A DNA stretch of 64,000 nucleotides from Planctomycetota bacterium (GCA_016713175.1 JADJPQ010000015.1:43953-107952); one strand, 5' to 3'. Positions 46,246 to 55,598 are shown, numbered from the stretch's first letter. The notes: a model not told the origin generated them from the letters alone. Translations and numbers: made by a program.

Positions 46246-47468
46246 GCGCCGAGCTGTCGGTCCTGATCGTCAACTACAACACCTGGCGCGAGTGCGCCGA
46301 CGCGCTGGCGTCGTTGCGCCGTTGCCCGCCGACGCGACCCGACGGTTCGCCGATGCCGTACGAGGCGATCGTCGTCGACAACAAGTCGCCGCAACAGCCG
46401 CCGGAACTGATCGCGCGCGTACGCCAGGAGCTGGCGGCGATCGCCGCCGAGCAGCAGGACCCTGCCTGCGGCCAGCTGATCCTGCACGACGACAACGCCG
46501 GCTACAGCAAGGGCGTCAACCTGTGCTTCCACAAGAGTCGCGGCCGCTGGATCCTGGTCAGCAACCCGGATCTGGTGTTCGCTCCGGGCCTGATCGGCAA
46601 GCTGCAGCGGCACCTCGAGAACGATCCGCGCGCCGGCTGCGTCGTGCCCAAGGGTTGCTGGGATACCGCGCTGGAAGGGCGGTTGCCGCCGAACACGCTG
46701 CCGACGTTGACCGACCTGGTGTGGACGACGCTCGGCGAGTTCTCGCGGACGATCAGTCGTTGGTACGGCAGACGCCTGGCGAAGAGCTGGTTGCGGGTCT
46801 GGGCGGCCGAGCGGCCGCTGGCGCTGCCGATGATGTCGGGCTGCCTGTTCCTGATCGAACGCGCGTTCTTCCAGTCGATCGGGCTGATGGATGAGCGCTA
46901 TCCGCTGTACTACGAGGATGCCGACCTGTCGGTGACGATCCGCAAGGCGGGTCGCACGGTCACGCAGGTTCCCGACGCCCAGCTCGTGCATCTGGTCAAC
47001 CGCTCGGGGCTGACCGATCCGGAGACGATGATGCGCCGGCACGACGTCAGCCGGCGCCTGTACTTCCGCAAGTGGTACGGCCGGCTTGGCACCTTCGCGC
47101 TCGACGTCGTGCAGTGGCTCTTGACCGCCAACTGGCTGCGCCGGCTGCGCCGGGCGCCGCCGCATCGCCCATGGCAGGACCTCGGGCGCTCGGCCGACAA
47201 GCCGGTGTTGCAGCTGCCGCGTGCCTGCGACCGCTTCCTGCTGCTGATGTCGCTCGACTGCCGTTTCTACCTCGCCGGTGGCCTGTTCGGCAGCGGCGCG
47301 AGCTGGACACCGAGCGACGCGGTGTTCGCCAACTTCACCTACAGCGACTACTGGTATCAGGCGTTCGATCTGACCGGTGGCCGGTTCGAACCGCTGGGCA
47401 TGTGGCGGTTCTCGAGCCGTCGCCATCTCGGCGTCGCCTGCGAGGAAGTCGGGAGCAAGGCGCCGTGA
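46242..47468 (+). CDS. Family 2 glycosyltransferase
   Basis: The 408-residue enzyme has the GT2 start SVLIVNYNTW, donor-site AIVVDNKSP, the DxD-like SNPDLVF, and a C-terminal acceptor region with YYEDADLSV. It is most like rhamnosyl or galactofuranosyl transferases. The last 130 residues, with several cysteines and tryptophans, are an extra segment. It starts with GTG overlapping the previous stop by four bases. Confidence 0.87.
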   Translation: MSAELSVLIVNYNTWRECADALASLRRCPPTRPDGSPMPYEAIVVDNKSPQQPPELIARVRQELAAIAAEQQDPACGQLILHDDNAGYSKGVNLCFHKSRGRWILVSNPDLVFAPGLIGKLQRHLENDPRAGCVVPKGCWDTALEGRLPPNTLPTLTDLVWTTLGEFSRTISRWYGRRLAKSWLRVWAAERPLALPMMSGCLFLIERAFFQSIGLMDERYPLYYEDADLSVTIRKAGRTVTQVPDAQLVHLVNRSGLTDPETMMRRHDVSRRLYFRKWYGRLGTFALDVVQWLLTANWLRRLRRAPPHRPWQDLGRSADKPVLQLPRACDRFLLLMSLDCRFYLAGGLFGSGASWTPSDAVFANFTYSDYWYQAFDLTGGRFEPLGMWRFSSRRHLGVACEEVGSKAP

Positions 47469-48388
47469 CCGCGCCGGTGTTGTCGGTCGTGGTGTTGTCG
47501 TGGAACACGCGCGAACTGACGCTGGCATGCCTGCGGGCGCTGTTCGCCGAAACGCCGCGGCATCCGCGCGAGGTGATCGTCGTCGACAACGGCAGCCAGG
47601 ACGACAGCGCCGACGCGATCGCCGCCGCGTTCCCGCAGGTGCGGCTCTTGCGCAATGCCGAGAACCGGCTCTACGCCGCCGGCAACAACCAGGGGGTCGC
47701 GGCGGCCACCGGCGAGTTCGTCTGCACGTTGAACTCGGACACCGAAGTGCGACCCGGCGCGCTCGATCAGCTGGTCGAGTTCCTGCGCACCCATCCCGAG
47801 CACGGCGCCGTGGCGCCGCGGCTGGTCGATCCGGACGGCACCGTGCAGCATGCCTGCCAGCGGTTTCCGACCTGGGGTTCGGCCTTGTGCTTCGATTCGT
47901 GGTGGGGAACGTTCTGGCCGGGGTCGTGGATCCAGGACCGCTATCTGATGCGCGACTTCGACCACCTGACGGCACGCGACGTGCCGCAGCCGCCGGGTGC
48001 GGTGTTCGTGATGCGCCGCGATGAGTGGAATCGCTACGGCGGCCTCGACGAGCAGCTCGAACTGTTCTTCAACGACGTCGATCTGGCGCGGCGGTTGTGG
48101 CGCGATGGCCGCAAGATCCACTATCTGGCCAGCGCGGAGGTGCTGCACCATCGTGGCGCCAGCACTCGCAACTTCAGCAAGATGCTGGTCATCTGGCATC
48201 GCAACCGGTTGCGCTACTACGCCAAGCACCATGGCGCGCTGGCGGTCTGGTGGCTGCGGCTGTGCATCTGGCTGCGGATCCGGGAGGAATGGCTGAAGAT
48301 CGGTCGCCGGACCCGCGGCGATGCCAACCGGCGCGCGGCCGAGAGGGCGTGGTTGCAACAGGCGGTCGAGGAGCTGCGGCGCTCGTGA
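47465..48388 (+). CDS. Family 2 glycosyltransferase
   Basis: The 307-residue enzyme has GT2 motifs SVVVLSWNTRE, EVIVVDNGSQD, TLNSDTEVRPG (DxD-like) and FFNDVDLARRLWRDG. It probably adds one sugar to the lipid-linked glycan. A hydrophobic, Trp-rich C-terminus may contact the membrane. It starts with GTG overlapping the previous stop by four bases. Confidence 0.9.
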   Translation: MTAPVLSVVVLSWNTRELTLACLRALFAETPRHPREVIVVDNGSQDDSADAIAAAFPQVRLLRNAENRLYAAGNNQGVAAATGEFVCTLNSDTEVRPGALDQLVEFLRTHPEHGAVAPRLVDPDGTVQHACQRFPTWGSALCFDSWWGTFWPGSWIQDRYLMRDFDHLTARDVPQPPGAVFVMRRDEWNRYGGLDEQLELFFNDVDLARRLWRDGRKIHYLASAEVLHHRGASTRNFSKMLVIWHRNRLRYYAKHHGALAVWWLRLCIWLRIREEWLKIGRRTRGDANRRAAERAWLQQAVEELRRS

Positions 48389-49608
48389 AGATCGTCTTCC
48401 TGACCTCCAACTTCCCACCGGAGACGTTCGCCGGCACCGAGATGGTCGCGGCGACGCTGGCGCGTTCGTTGCGTCGCGACGGTCACGAGGTCGTCGTCGC
48501 CGCCAGCAGCAGCCGGTCGTACTTCGGCGACGAACGGCATGACGAGGAGTGGGAGGGCACGCGCGTGCACCGCTTCTACAAGCATGTCGACGAATGGGAC
48601 ACGCAGGGGCATCGCCGGCCGCGGTTGCTCACCCTGTGGTGCGAACTGCTGCGCCGCGAACGGCCGGACGCGGTGCACGTGCATTCGATGGCCTCCTGGG
48701 GCACCGGTTGCGTCGAGGTCGCGCGTGATCTCGGCATCCGGACCGTGCTGTCGTTCCACGATGTCTGGGTCACCTGTCCGCGTTACTTCCGGTTGCCGCC
48801 GGAAGGCAGTGGCATCGTCTGTCCGACCGGCGCCGGACGCGGGCCGTGTGCGCCGTGTGTCAACCTGTCGTTGCACTCGCCCGACCTGGCTACGGTCGTC
48901 GCGGCGATCGGCGCGCGCGACGCGGCGGTCAGGGCCGAAGTCGCCCTGGCCGATGCGCTGACCGCACCGAGCCGCACGGCGGCGCGCCTCGTGCGGCAAC
49001 ACCTGCCGACCGATCGTTCGATCACCGTCATTCCCCACGGCGTCATCCATCCGGTACCGGCCGACGAGTTCGGCACACCGCCGGCGCCCGGCGACACGCT
49101 GCGGGTCGGCACGTTCGGCAACCTGGTGCGCGAGAAGGGCATCGTCGAACTGGTGGACGCGGTCGCCGGCCTGCCGTGCGAACTGCATCTGCACGGGCCG
49201 TTCTTCGATCCCGAGCTGCAGGCGAAGCTGCACGAACGCGCACGCGAGCAGGGAACCACGCTGATCTGGCACGGTGGCTACCGCATCGGCGATCCGCATC
49301 CGACGCGGCACCTGCACCTCGCGGTGTTCCCATCCCGCTGTCAGGAGACCTATGGCCTGGTGGTCGACGAGGCGCTGGCCCACGGCGTGCCCGTCGTCGT
49401 CTCCGATCAGGGGGCGCTGCAAGAACGCGGCGAACTGCCGGGAGTCGTGGTGTCGACGCTTCCCTCGCTACCGACCACGCTTCACGATCTGGTGACCCGA
49501 CGCGATCGGTTGCTGGCGCTCTGGCAGGCGGTGCCCCGCACCCTGCCGTGCATCGACGACGCGGCCGCGGCCTACCTCGACCTCTACTCCGGCGCCGTTC
49601 CCGCATGA
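48385..49608 (+). CDS. Family 4 glycosyltransferase
   Basis: The 407-residue enzyme has a GT-B fold. The N-terminus is KIVFLTSNFPPETFAGTE, with the second Rossmann half from about 235 (LRVGTFGNLVREKGIVEL) and the EX7E-like donor site ETYGLVVDEALAHG. A cysteine-rich insert lies near 130-160 (TCPRYFR, GPCAPCVN). It should add a hexose or pentose to the glycan from a nucleotide sugar. GTG start, four-base overlap upstream and downstream. Confidence 0.9.
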   Translation: MKIVFLTSNFPPETFAGTEMVAATLARSLRRDGHEVVVAASSSRSYFGDERHDEEWEGTRVHRFYKHVDEWDTQGHRRPRLLTLWCELLRRERPDAVHVHSMASWGTGCVEVARDLGIRTVLSFHDVWVTCPRYFRLPPEGSGIVCPTGAGRGPCAPCVNLSLHSPDLATVVAAIGARDAAVRAEVALADALTAPSRTAARLVRQHLPTDRSITVIPHGVIHPVPADEFGTPPAPGDTLRVGTFGNLVREKGIVELVDAVAGLPCELHLHGPFFDPELQAKLHERAREQGTTLIWHGGYRIGDPHPTRHLHLAVFPSRCQETYGLVVDEALAHGVPVVVSDQGALQERGELPGVVVSTLPSLPTTLHDLVTRRDRLLALWQAVPRTLPCIDDAAAAYLDLYSGAVPA

Positions 49609-50339
49609 AGCACGTGTTCAGTCCGTTGCGACCCAAGGACGCGCTGCGCGCGCCGGTGCTGGTGCTGGCGGCACATCCCGACGATGAGGTGATCGGCGCC
49701 GGTGGACTGTTGGCGTGGCATGGTCGCCAGCGGCATCCGGTCACCGTCGTGCACATGACCGATGGCGCCCAGGGTGACCCCTCCGGCCGAGCCGACGACA
49801 TCCGCAGCGTTCGCCGGCGCGAGGGCGCCGAGGCGCTCGCGCGCCTCGAGCTCGCGGCGCCGCGGCAGTGGCAGCTGCCGGACGGTGAACTGCCGGAGCA
49901 CCTCGACGAGGTGACGACCCGGTTGCGGGCGCTGTTCACCGACGTGCGGCCGGCGACGCTGTATTCGTTCTGGTTCGGCGAAGCGCATCGCGACCACCGC
50001 GCCGTGGCGATCGCGACGCTGCGCGCCGCCGACGCGTTGCCAGCCGCGTGCCGATGCCTGCTCTACGGGGTCAACCACGTGCCGCCGACCGGGACGCTGT
50101 TCGACACGACCGACGTCATCGACGCCAAGAAGCATGCGCTGGCGGCCTACGCGAGCCAGATCGCCTACATCGACATCGTGACGCTGTGCGACCACCGCGA
50201 TCGCGCCGCGACGGTCAACATCCCGGACCCGTCGATCCGCTATGGCGAGCTGTACGCCGACCTGCTGCCGCACGAACTGGCACCAGCCCATGCTCTCGCC
50301 GAGCCGTTGCAACGCTTGCTGATGCGGGAGTTCGCATGA
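49605..50339 (+). CDS. PIG-L family N-acetylglucosaminyl-type deacetylase
   Basis: The 244-residue protein has the PIG-L/LmbE metal site: AAHPDDEVIGAGG with His24, Asp26, Asp27 and Glu28, plus EAHRDHRAV (His128 and His131). The family removes acetyl groups from N-acetylglucosaminyl substrates using zinc. In this operon it may deacetylate a sugar of the glycan or its lipid intermediate; that is inference. ATG start overlapping the previous stop (ATGA). Confidence 0.88.
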   Translation: MKHVFSPLRPKDALRAPVLVLAAHPDDEVIGAGGLLAWHGRQRHPVTVVHMTDGAQGDPSGRADDIRSVRRREGAEALARLELAAPRQWQLPDGELPEHLDEVTTRLRALFTDVRPATLYSFWFGEAHRDHRAVAIATLRAADALPAACRCLLYGVNHVPPTGTLFDTTDVIDAKKHALAAYASQIAYIDIVTLCDHRDRAATVNIPDPSIRYGELYADLLPHELAPAHALAEPLQRLLMREFA

Positions 50340-51259
50340 CCCGTCCGACCGTCTCGCTCGTCATCTCGGTGTGGAATCGCAAGGACGATCTGCGCGACAA
50401 CCTGCGCGCGATCGCGGCGCAGACGGTGCGTGCCGACCAGGTCGTCGTCGTCGACAACTGCAGCAAGGACGGCACGCCGGAGATGGTGCTGGCGGAGTTC
50501 CCGTGGGTGCAGCTGATCCGGATGCCGCATTCGGCCTACGGTGCGTGCGAGACGTTCAACATCGGCTTCGCGTCCGCCTGGGGTGAGTTCGTCGGCATCC
50601 TGGACGACGACGTCGTGCTGCCGCCGACGTTCGTCGAGCACATGCTGGCGAAGTTCGCGCAGGAACCCGAGACCACGGCGATCCTGTCGCCGAAGGTCGA
50701 TGAGCCACAGACGCCGGACTGGTATCGCAATTCGCCGGCGGTCAACACCGAGCGCTATCTGGCGACGTTCCGCGGCTGCGGCTCGATGGCGCGCGGCGCG
50801 GCGATCCGCCAGGCCGGGTTCTACGACATCCGGTTCTTCATCTTCGGCAACGAACGCGATCTGACGACGCGGCTGCTGAATCTCGGCTACCGGGTCAAGA
50901 TGGTGCCGGCGATCGAGGTGTTCCACAAAGCGCCGTTCGGCATGCGGCACGGCAAACGCAGCCTCTACTACCACGTGCGCAACTTCTGGCTGTACGCGTT
51001 CAAGTACCTGCCGTGGTCGTCGGTGCTGGCGTTCCCGTTCAAGTTCCTGGGCAAGAAGCTCGGCGGCAAGAAGGCGGGTCAGGGTGGCGAGGTTGCCGAT
51101 GCTGTCGGCACGATCGGGTTGTTCGAGAACATCAAGTCGGTGCCGTGGGGCTACTGGATCTGCCTGAAGGCGTCGATCGCGGCGTTGTGGAGTCTGCCGT
51201 ATTGCCTGCGGCACCGGCAGGTCTGCAAGCACCCCGACTTCGAGCCGCCGCTGCGGTGA
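50336..51259 (+). CDS. Family 2 glycosyltransferase
   Basis: The 307-residue enzyme starts VSLVISVWNRKDDLRDN, with VVVDNCSKDGTP and the catalytic-site aspartates in FVGILDDDVVLP. Its C-terminal part is hydrophobic (about 215-245 and 270-290), suggesting membrane contact. It is the last gene of the seven-gene operon and overlaps the deacetylase stop by four bases. A 9-bp stem spans its stop codon. Confidence 0.9.
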   Translation: MTRPTVSLVISVWNRKDDLRDNLRAIAAQTVRADQVVVVDNCSKDGTPEMVLAEFPWVQLIRMPHSAYGACETFNIGFASAWGEFVGILDDDVVLPPTFVEHMLAKFAQEPETTAILSPKVDEPQTPDWYRNSPAVNTERYLATFRGCGSMARGAAIRQAGFYDIRFFIFGNERDLTTRLLNLGYRVKMVPAIEVFHKAPFGMRHGKRSLYYHVRNFWLYAFKYLPWSSVLAFPFKFLGKKLGGKKAGQGGEVADAVGTIGLFENIKSVPWGYWICLKASIAALWSLPYCLRHRQVCKHPDFEPPLR

Positions 51260-51287
51260 CCTGACACCGAGTGACTGGGGTCACCGC
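51253..51287. terminator. 9-bp stem spanning the end of the polysaccharide operon
   Basis: GCGGTGACC (51253-51261) pairs perfectly with GGTCACCGC (51279-51287) around a 17-base loop that contains its own short repeat. It lies between convergent genes and has no T tract. It may be a bidirectional terminator. Confidence 0.45.
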
Positions 51288-51360
51288 ACGATCGCCAGCA
51301 GAGCGATTCCGGCGATCCACTCCGCCCCGGGGTCCGCTTCGGCCGATCCGGAGCGCGCGC

Positions 51361-52065
51361 TCAGCGCCCCGAACGCGCGCGCCACCAGCCGATCAGGCAG
51401 AACGCCCCACCCAGCGCCAGCGGCAGCGGGTGCAGATGCGCGTTCGCCGGCTTGCCGAACCACTCGCACACCTGCGGATCCTCGATCAGCAAGGTGCCGG
51501 CGACGTAGCCGAGGATGCCACCGCCGACCCAGACGAGCCAGCGGAAGCGTTCCATCAGCACCGACAGGATCTTGCTGCCCCAGACGACCAGCGGAATCGT
51601 CAACGCGATGCCGGCGACGACCAGGGTCATGTCGCCATGCGCGGTGCCGGCGATCGCCAGCACGTTGTCGAGGCTCATCGTCACGTCGGCGATGATGATG
51701 ATGCGGACCGCTTCCCACAGATGGCTGCCGGCGCGGACCGGATGGGCGTCGCCCCCGTTGCCGTCGACGACGACGTCGTGTTCGCCGGTGGGAGGCGGCG
51801 CCAGCAGTTTCCAGGCGACCCAGATCAGCAGCGTGCCGCCGATCGCCTGCAGCAGCGGGATCGCCAGCAGCCACGAGATGATGGCGATGAACAGCAGCCG
51901 GAGGCCGACGGCGCCGACCGTGCCCCAGACGCGGCCGCGCAGCTGGTCTTCCGGCGGCAGCGTGCGGACCGCGAGCGCGATGACGATCGCGTTGTCGCCG
52001 GCCAGCAGCAGGTCGACCATCACGATGCCGAACCAGCGGCTCCAGAATTCGGCGTCGGCGAGCAT
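51361..52065 (-). CDS. TerC/YjbE-family integral membrane protein
   Basis: The 234-residue protein has seven or more helices with the TerC signature VDLLLAGDNAIVIALAVRT near the N-terminus and its internal repeat ADVTMSLDNVLAIAG. The paired acidic D-N motifs fit the proposed role in metal ion export (manganese or similar), though the substrate is not known. ATG at 52065. It is downstream of a small membrane protein gene and convergent with the glycan operon. Confidence 0.88.
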   Translation of the reverse strand: MLADAEFWSRWFGIVMVDLLLAGDNAIVIALAVRTLPPEDQLRGRVWGTVGAVGLRLLFIAIISWLLAIPLLQAIGGTLLIWVAWKLLAPPPTGEHDVVVDGNGGDAHPVRAGSHLWEAVRIIIIADVTMSLDNVLAIAGTAHGDMTLVVAGIALTIPLVVWGSKILSVLMERFRWLVWVGGGILGYVAGTLLIEDPQVCEWFGKPANAHLHPLPLALGGAFCLIGWWRARSGR

Positions 52066-52089
52066 GGGGTCGGTCGGCGAGCCGAAGTG

Positions 52090-52326
52090 CTACAGACTGC
52101 CGGCCTTGCCCGCCGACTCGATCTTCTTGCCGCCCATCAACAGCAGGATCAGCAGCCCCGCGACCAGCGCGCCGGTGCCATACGCAATCGCCTCACCCGG
52201 CTGCGTGATGATGTCCAGCCCGAACGGCGCGCGGAACGTCTCCTTCGGGGTCGCGGCGCCGTAGGCCAGCAGGCCGGCACCGCACGCCAGCAGGAGGATC
52301 CCGAGCAGACGGAAGATTGCACTCAT
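52090..52326 (-). CDS. Small two-TM membrane protein
   Basis: The 78-residue product has two hydrophobic helices (about 5-24 and 47-65) separated by a polar loop, and a basic C-terminus. No family is recognised. Its ATG at 52326 overlaps the EF-P stop by four bases, so it is probably co-translated with efp. This coupling is the only clue to function. Confidence 0.55.
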   Translation of the reverse strand: MSAIFRLLGILLLACGAGLLAYGAATPKETFRAPFGLDIITQPGEAIAYGTGALVAGLLILLLMGGKKIESAGKAGSL

Positions 52327-52883
52327 GCGCGCCCCATGAACTCGCCGGTGTCGGTGCTGATCTTGACCTTCTCGCCTTTCTTGATGTGGGCGGGAACCTT
52401 GATCTCGAGGCCGGTGTTGCACTTCGCCGGCTTCTGCACGGAACTGACCGTGTCGCCGCGCGCGGCTTCCTCGGCTTCGACGATGTCGAGTACGACGATC
52501 GGCGGCAACTGCACGGTCAGCGCCTCGCCTTCGCAGAACACCACCGTGACGTTGCTGTTCTCGGTGATGTAGAGCATCGAGTCGCCGATGACCTCGGCAG
52601 ACAACACGAACTGCTCGTAGTTGTCGTTGTCCATGAACGTGTAGCCGAGCGAGTCCTTGAACAGGTACTGGGAGTCGCGCGAGTCCAGGTAGACCGGTTC
52701 GATCGTGTCAGACGTGTTCATCCGCACGTCCTTCTGCCGGCCGGTCTTCAGGTTCTTGAGGTTCAGATGGTGGATCGCCCGCCAGTTGCCGGGCGTGACG
52801 TGGTCGTACTTGGTGACCTGGTACAGGTCGCCCTCGTAGCGGATGACCATGCCTTTCTTGGCTTCGGTGACGCGGATCGCCAT
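52323..52883 (-). CDS. efp: Elongation factor P with Asn at the loop tip
   Basis: EF-P binds stalled ribosomes and helps them through polyproline motifs. The 186-residue protein has the three-domain length and a conserved C-terminal KKGEKVKISTDTGEFMGRA-like end. At the domain I loop, where E. coli has PGKG with modified Lys34, this protein reads PGNWRA, with Asn33 at the tip. No epmA, epmB or earP-type gene is nearby. A tip lacking Lys or Arg could not be lysylated or rhamnosylated. The ATG at 52883 gives the canonical N-terminus. Confidence 0.95.
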   Translation of the reverse strand: MAIRVTEAKKGMVIRYEGDLYQVTKYDHVTPGNWRAIHHLNLKNLKTGRQKDVRMNTSDTIEPVYLDSRDSQYLFKDSLGYTFMDNDNYEQFVLSAEVIGDSMLYITENSNVTVVFCEGEALTVQLPPIVVLDIVEAEEAARGDTVSSVQKPAKCNTGLEIKVPAHIKKGEKVKISTDTGEFMGRA

Positions 52884-53096
52884 GCGTGTGCTTTCGTGCT
52901 CGAGTTCGGGGCGAGCAGGATAGCGGGCGAGGCGGCGGCTGGCGAGTGGGCAGCGGACCAGTCGGCGACAGCGGGCTTCCGGGCCGGTCACCGGGCGAAA
53001 CGCTGGCGGCGCGCGGGGAACCGCGGCACCAGGGCGCTGGGTTCCTTGCAGCGGGCTGGGACGTGGCGGCGCGGGTACCGCTGGTCGGCCGGCGGG

Positions 53097-55598
53097 CTAG
53101 CGGACCACCCAGTAGTTCAGCACCTGGAACTGCTGCTGGGTCCGCGGGTCGCGGTGCACGTAGGTGAACAGGCCGAATGAGTAACGATTGGCGGCGAAGC
53201 TGGCGGCCTCGATGGCACCGACCACGCCGGTGTAGGTCGTCGACTGGCCGCTGGTGATCCGCCATGTGCGTTCGGCATCGACCCCGATCGATACGCCGAC
53301 CAGCACGCCACCGGCGGTGGCTTCGACGCTGCGTTCGTAACCGATCGCGAGCGCGCCACCGGAGGAGATCGCGGCACCGACCTGCAGGGTCACCTCGGTG
53401 CTGCCACCGCCCTGGCCGACGCCGACCGGACCGACCTGCAGGCCGTTGTTGAGCCCGAGCAGGGCATTCTTCTGGCTGGCGGTCGGGTAGCTGGCGAGGT
53501 CCCCGATCCGGTGTCGGAACACCGATTCATCGATCCGCACCGCATTGCCGGGAACGGCCTGGTTGAAGAAGCCCCGCTCGGCCTGCAGCGTGACCGGCTC
53601 GCGCGGGTACTGCACCACGACGCGCTCGCCGATCAGCGTCGGGTCCGGGTGCGACAGGATCGTGAAGGTGTACTGATCGACCGGCACCGAGGTGAACACC
53701 ACCAGATCCTCGGTGGGCGCACCGGTGAACAGGATCGTCTTCGACAGTTCATAGGCGGTGCCCTGTGTGCGGGTCGCCGCGGCCTTCAACGTGTCGCTCA
53801 GCGAGAACTCGGACTGCGTCAGGAATCCGCCGTCGAGATTGACGCCGACCGAGACACTGGCGCTGAACGTCACCGAGCGTTCGCGTTCGCTGGTCGTCGT
53901 CGACGTGTTGCCGAACGCGGTGTACGAGCCTGCCACGTTCTGGCCGATGCCGCCCTGGGTCGGTGGTGCTGCCAAGGCCGCGAGCACGATGGGTTCGCTG
54001 AACACGAGCTTGTAGTCGGCCGCCGAGTGGCGGAGCACGGCGCTGTCGGTGTCGACGTCGACCGGCAACAGGGCGGGGAACATCGGGGACTGGCTGTTGT
54101 GGCCGGGCACCGGAACGGAGCGCAACAGCTGGATCGCGTTGCCGGTGGCCGGCAGTCCGTAGATCTCGGCGACGCCGCGGTCCTGGCGGTAGACGGCAAG
54201 GTCGTCGCGGTCGTCACCGGTGAAGTCACCGACGGCGAACGAACTCGAATTGCGGGCGAACCAGCCGAACGAACCACTGTTCCATACCGTCGCCTGGGGC
54301 AGAGTCAGGCTCGGGCTGACGACCAGCGGGGCCGAGTCGACGAAGTCGTCGTACAGCTGGTGGTTGGCGGCGAGCTCGCTGCGGCCGTCGCCGTCGACGT
54401 CGAGGGCGTGCAGGTGGATCGTGCGGATGCGGCGATTGGACGGACTGTTGCAGTTCGGGAAGAGCACCGTCTCGTGCACTGCGGCGAGCGTCGCGAAGCC
54501 GCCGATGCGGTCGTCGAGGGCGACCACGAGCTGTTGGCTCGACTGGCAGCCGGTCGCGAACGCGGTCAAGCCGGCGAGAGCGATCTCGTCGAGGCCGTCG
54601 CCGTCGAAGTCCCCGAGTGCGATCGAGCCCGACATCGCCACACGCATGGTCTGGTTCTGGTCGCGGAACAGGAACGGCTCGGTGCGCAGTACACCAAGGT
54701 CGCTGCCAACGTCGTCGAGCAGCACGTAGCGGGCAGAGCCACTGTTGCCAAAGGTCTCTTCGACCATCAGCGCGAGCTCGAGTCCGGCATCGTGGTCGAG
54801 GTTGCCGGCGGCGAGCTGGAGCACCATCTGGCCCGTGGCGATGTCCGGCGGCACCACGAAGTCGGCGCCGACCTGGACCAAGGTGTTTGCCTCCCAGCGC
54901 CAGACACTGACCCGGCCGACGCCGGCGGCGGTCAGGCCAAGCACGATCTCGTCGTCGCCGTCGTTGTCGAGGTCGGCCGCGATGGCGTGCACGTGGGTGA
55001 CCTGCGTGTGGGTGGCGAATTGCGCGTCGAGCGACGCCAAGCCCGCGGTCTGGTCGTCGTAGCGGCGAAGTCTGGTCTCGACGCCGCTTTGGTAGACGAA
55101 CACGATCTCCTGCAGGCCGGAGCCGTCCAGGTCGGCGGCGCAGGCGCAGCTGCTGGCGCCGGGGACACCGCTCTGCGAGCCGGTCTGCGGCAGGAACGCC
55201 ACCTGATTGGCGTCCTGGCCGAACATCAGGTCCTGGGTCGCGTTGCCGTTGCTGTCGGTCAGGTCGAGCAGCAGCAAGGGCGCCGGGTTGGTCGGATTCC
55301 GCAGGCCGACGTTGATCAGGGCCAGTTCGTTCGTCCGGGCCAGCACCGGCTTGTTCCCCAACGGGCTGGTGCTCGCCTCGATCCGCAGGCCGGGAGCGGT
55401 CTCACGCGCTGTCCGCGTGGTGTCGACGCCGAGGGTGTTCAGGGCCGTTTCGAGATCGCGGCGGGCGGCTGCGTCCGTCCCGCCACCGCCACCGCCGCAG
55501 GCAGCCAGCAGCATCAAGGCCGCGGTCGCGGTCCTCTGCGTGTGTCGTAACCGATGTTGGAACGGCGGGTTGCGGCGGTCATTGTCGTTGCGATTCAT
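53097..55598 (-). CDS. FG-GAP/VCBS repeat lipoprotein with unknown C-terminal beta domain
   Basis: The 833-residue protein has a signal peptide ending in a lipobox (LLAAC, Cys34) followed by a poly-Gly linker. At least five FG-GAP calcium-binding-type motifs follow, such as ADLDNDGDDEIVLG, GDFDGDGLDEIALAG and LDVDGDGRSELA, forming a beta-propeller (about 100-480). The last 300 residues are beta-rich with alternating Ser/Thr and hydrophobic residues (VTFSASVSVGVNLDGG, LAIGYERSVEATAGG) and end in NYWVVR. The C-terminal fold is not recognised. It is probably a surface adhesion or scaffold protein. Start ATG at 55598. Confidence 0.78.
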   Translation of the reverse strand: MNRNDNDRRNPPFQHRLRHTQRTATAALMLLAACGGGGGGTDAAARRDLETALNTLGVDTTRTARETAPGLRIEASTSPLGNKPVLARTNELALINVGLRNPTNPAPLLLLDLTDSNGNATQDLMFGQDANQVAFLPQTGSQSGVPGASSCACAADLDGSGLQEIVFVYQSGVETRLRRYDDQTAGLASLDAQFATHTQVTHVHAIAADLDNDGDDEIVLGLTAAGVGRVSVWRWEANTLVQVGADFVVPPDIATGQMVLQLAAGNLDHDAGLELALMVEETFGNSGSARYVLLDDVGSDLGVLRTEPFLFRDQNQTMRVAMSGSIALGDFDGDGLDEIALAGLTAFATGCQSSQQLVVALDDRIGGFATLAAVHETVLFPNCNSPSNRRIRTIHLHALDVDGDGRSELAANHQLYDDFVDSAPLVVSPSLTLPQATVWNSGSFGWFARNSSSFAVGDFTGDDRDDLAVYRQDRGVAEIYGLPATGNAIQLLRSVPVPGHNSQSPMFPALLPVDVDTDSAVLRHSAADYKLVFSEPIVLAALAAPPTQGGIGQNVAGSYTAFGNTSTTTSERERSVTFSASVSVGVNLDGGFLTQSEFSLSDTLKAAATRTQGTAYELSKTILFTGAPTEDLVVFTSVPVDQYTFTILSHPDPTLIGERVVVQYPREPVTLQAERGFFNQAVPGNAVRIDESVFRHRIGDLASYPTASQKNALLGLNNGLQVGPVGVGQGGGSTEVTLQVGAAISSGGALAIGYERSVEATAGGVLVGVSIGVDAERTWRITSGQSTTYTGVVGAIEAASFAANRYSFGLFTYVHRDPRTQQQFQVLNYWVVR

